Below, in pieces: positions 29,462-31,101 of a stretch of DNA of 31,101 nt (the first letter of the stretch is position 1; each line of letters opens with the position of its first letter). A model generated the notes under the pieces. It was not told the origin of the DNA, did no database searches, and saw only the letters and a list, made by a program, of their open reading frames with translations. The DNA comes from a virus: positions 1 to 31,101 of IMG/VR virus record IMGVR_UViG_3300008218_000028; one strand, 5' to 3'. A program made the position numbers and the translations under genes.

Positions 29462-30849
29462 GATGGATTCTCCTCTGGGACGGTAAAAGATGAGACAGGT
29501 TCAATAATCAGTTCGTGACTCATATTGTCCACTAAAGACGCAAACATGCGATCAGCTGCTCCCTGCTTCCGCTGCAAATTCTGGAGAACATCACGTTCTC
29601 CTTCTGTCGTCACGATATCCACCGTCACAGATTGTGTCTGCCCATACCGCCAACAGCGGCGAATGGACTGATAATATTGTTCAAAGGAATGACTGGGAAA
29701 TGTCACGACATGAGCGCAGTGCTGCCAGTTGAGTCCCCAAGCACCAATTTTTGGCTTGATGACAAGAACCCGCGCCTGTTCCGTCCGAAACGCATCAAAT
29801 TTCTCCTCTTTCATTTCGTCCTTATCTTTCCCGCTGATCTGAATGGCATCAGTAATGAGTTTTTCTAATAAGTCTCCTTCAGCATTCAAATGACACCAGA
29901 CCACAGCCGTCTTTCCATCATTGACCAAATCAGCGGCTTTTTCACATCGTTCCGATATAGTCAGGCGGCGTTCTTCGCGTTGCTCCCGAAGCCCAACAGA
30001 AGGCAGTGTAAACAACATGCCATCCCGCTGTTTCCGGTTTATGACCATGTGTTGTTGTTCTTTTAAAGGAGGCAAAAGAAACTCTGAATCTTCACATCCC
30101 ATGTCAGATGGGGACCGAACGGCACGCGCCCACGAACACACCCATCGCCAAAAAGGTTCTTCTGCGTGTCCCTTAAAGCGCCACTGTTGCCCCTCAAACA
30201 TACGCGGCGCAGCATGTCCGCGATAATGACCTTTTGTATCAATCGTATTTTGTTTGTTTTTAAAGAATCGAGTGAGCATGTCCATATGGCCTAGATGCCC
30301 AAGTGCCTCACTGCTTGTTCCCAGCTCGACATAATCGTTAGGGGAGGGGGTAGCGGTACAGAGGAGTCGATACGGCAACCGTCGCATAAACTCGGTAATC
30401 GCTGCACGTCTTATGCCGTCAAAGCTTTTTAATATCGCCGACTCATCACACACCAAACCAGAAAAATCGTCCGCCTGGAAATGATGAAGCTTCTCATAAT
30501 TTGTTAGATTGATTCCCGGCTTGATCGTGCCATCTCTACTATGATGGCACTCTATACCAAATTTTTCCCCTTCTTGTACGGTCTGCGGGCATACGGCCAA
30601 AGGAGCGAGTATGAGTACCGGCCGATTGGTATAGGCAACCACATTTTCTGCCCATACCAGTTGCATCACTGTTTTGCCTAATCCGGTGTTTGCAAAAATT
30701 GCCCCTCTCCCTTGTCTGATTGCCCACTCTGTCAGGAGTCGCTGAAAATCCTTTAGGTCAGAAGAGAGTGAAATAGGAACAAAACCATCGCCTGTATTCT
30801 GGTGTCTCTTGGCCTCTAAAAAAGACTGATAGGAATAGGAATACGTCAT
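29449..30849 (-). CDS. SNF2-like (SF2) helicase
   Basis: 466 residues from ATG 30849 (TGATG coupling); a longer frame to 30972 lies in the upstream gene. Walker A FANTGLGKT (about 52-60), DESA box VCDESAIL (about 133-140), motif III LLCTATPSPNDY and C-terminal motif VI QYYQSIRRCWRYGQ. That is the SNF2/SF2 ATPase core found in many phages next to a methyltransferase. Likely translocates on DNA in replication or remodelling. Confidence 0.88.
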   Translation of the reverse strand: MTYSYSYQSFLEAKRHQNTGDGFVPISLSSDLKDFQRLLTEWAIRQGRGAIFANTGLGKTVMQLVWAENVVAYTNRPVLILAPLAVCPQTVQEGEKFGIECHHSRDGTIKPGINLTNYEKLHHFQADDFSGLVCDESAILKSFDGIRRAAITEFMRRLPYRLLCTATPSPNDYVELGTSSEALGHLGHMDMLTRFFKNKQNTIDTKGHYRGHAAPRMFEGQQWRFKGHAEEPFWRWVCSWARAVRSPSDMGCEDSEFLLPPLKEQQHMVINRKQRDGMLFTLPSVGLREQREERRLTISERCEKAADLVNDGKTAVVWCHLNAEGDLLEKLITDAIQISGKDKDEMKEEKFDAFRTEQARVLVIKPKIGAWGLNWQHCAHVVTFPSHSFEQYYQSIRRCWRYGQTQSVTVDIVTTEGERDVLQNLQRKQGAADRMFASLVDNMSHELIIEPVSSFTVPEENPSWLS

Positions 30850-31061
30850 CACGTCAAATCCGTATGCTGAGGATATAATTCTTGAGCGTACGAGCGCGCC
30901 TCTTTGTAGGTAGAAAAGGTCCCTGCCTGGTGGGGCTTGTCCTCCCCCTGGGTGCAGGCAGCGAGGAACCACGGGGCGTTAGGGAGAGGAGGTTGTATAA
31001 TGCGATACCAATTTTCGATGCCTTGCTTTTTTTGCCGTGGGGAAAAAGACGGGACTTTCAT
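30849..31061 (-). CDS. Hypothetical small protein
   Basis: 70 residues, AAGGAGA eight bases before ATG. IENWYRIIQPPLPNAPWFL then QAGTFSTYKEARSYAQELYP: one beta region, then a helix, as in small SH3- or AP2-like phage proteins, but I cannot name a family. Coupled to the helicase through TGATG. Confidence 0.65.
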   Translation of the reverse strand: MKVPSFSPRQKKQGIENWYRIIQPPLPNAPWFLAACTQGEDKPHQAGTFSTYKEARSYAQELYPQHTDLT

Positions 31062-31101
31062 GGTGTTTCTCCTTTTTTTAGTTAGAGGTTAACTCAGGCC
31101 A

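Overview
The window is a contiguous piece of a tailed double-stranded DNA phage (or prophage) with a siphovirus-type virion. Evidence is a complete packaging, head, neck and tail gene order that ends in a TP901-type tape measure protein, preceded by tail chaperone genes with a classical -1 frameshift. Except for one 70-codon zinc-ribbon gene, every gene is on the minus strand, so the operon reads from the right edge to the left. Many start and stop codons overlap (ATGA, TGATG, TAATG). The phage carries KDO-pathway genes (kdsD-like, kdsA-like), which suggests a Gram-negative host. No integrase, lysis gene, tRNA or CRISPR was recognised.

Layout in transcription order. (1) 31061-26387: a small protein, a SNF2-like helicase, a DNA methyltransferase, a MazG-like pyrophosphohydrolase, a small Cys protein, a 28-codon reading frame ending inside a 28-bp inverted repeat, a ParB/DUF4417 gene split by a frameshift, and a 25-aa Gly/Arg-rich peptide. 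(2) 26334-21184: terminase small and large subunits, a KdsD-like sugar-phosphate isomerase, portal, and KdsA-like KDO-8-phosphate synthase. (3) 21183-18865: three small genes of non-structural appearance, separated and bounded by arrays of NNGTC pentamers. (4) 18864-15414: Mu gpF-like head protein, a terminator, scaffold, major capsid protein, and a structured terminator. (5) 15248-5387: a roughly 10-kb glycan cassette. It holds four tandem GT-B/capsule-synthesis-like paralogues, two DXD glycosyltransferases, two FkbM methyltransferases each preceded by a class I methyltransferase, a sulfotransferase, a 2OG-Fe(II) oxygenase and small proteins. (6) 5302-1: head-tail adaptor, neck, HK97 gp10-like protein, tail terminator, tail tube, chaperones and the first 431 codons of the tape measure.

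The most unusual feature is the set of pentamer arrays (18919-19485, 20186-20263, 20977-21094). GTC recurs every 5 bp for well over a hundred units while the two intervening bases vary freely. Three perfectly identical 35-bp spacers separate the four main arrays. Slippage of a single repeat unit would not give this pattern. It implies either selection on GTC at half-helical-turn spacing or a process that changes only the NN positions. I know of no described system that matches.

Functionally, kdsD and kdsA would together convert ribulose-5-phosphate to KDO-8-phosphate. The four tandem paralogues resemble capsule-type (KpsC/KpsS-like) transferases. A testable inference is that this phage makes and transfers its own KDO-type or other decorated, methylated and possibly sulfated glycan, either onto its virion (the cassette lies within the structural operon) or onto the host surface.
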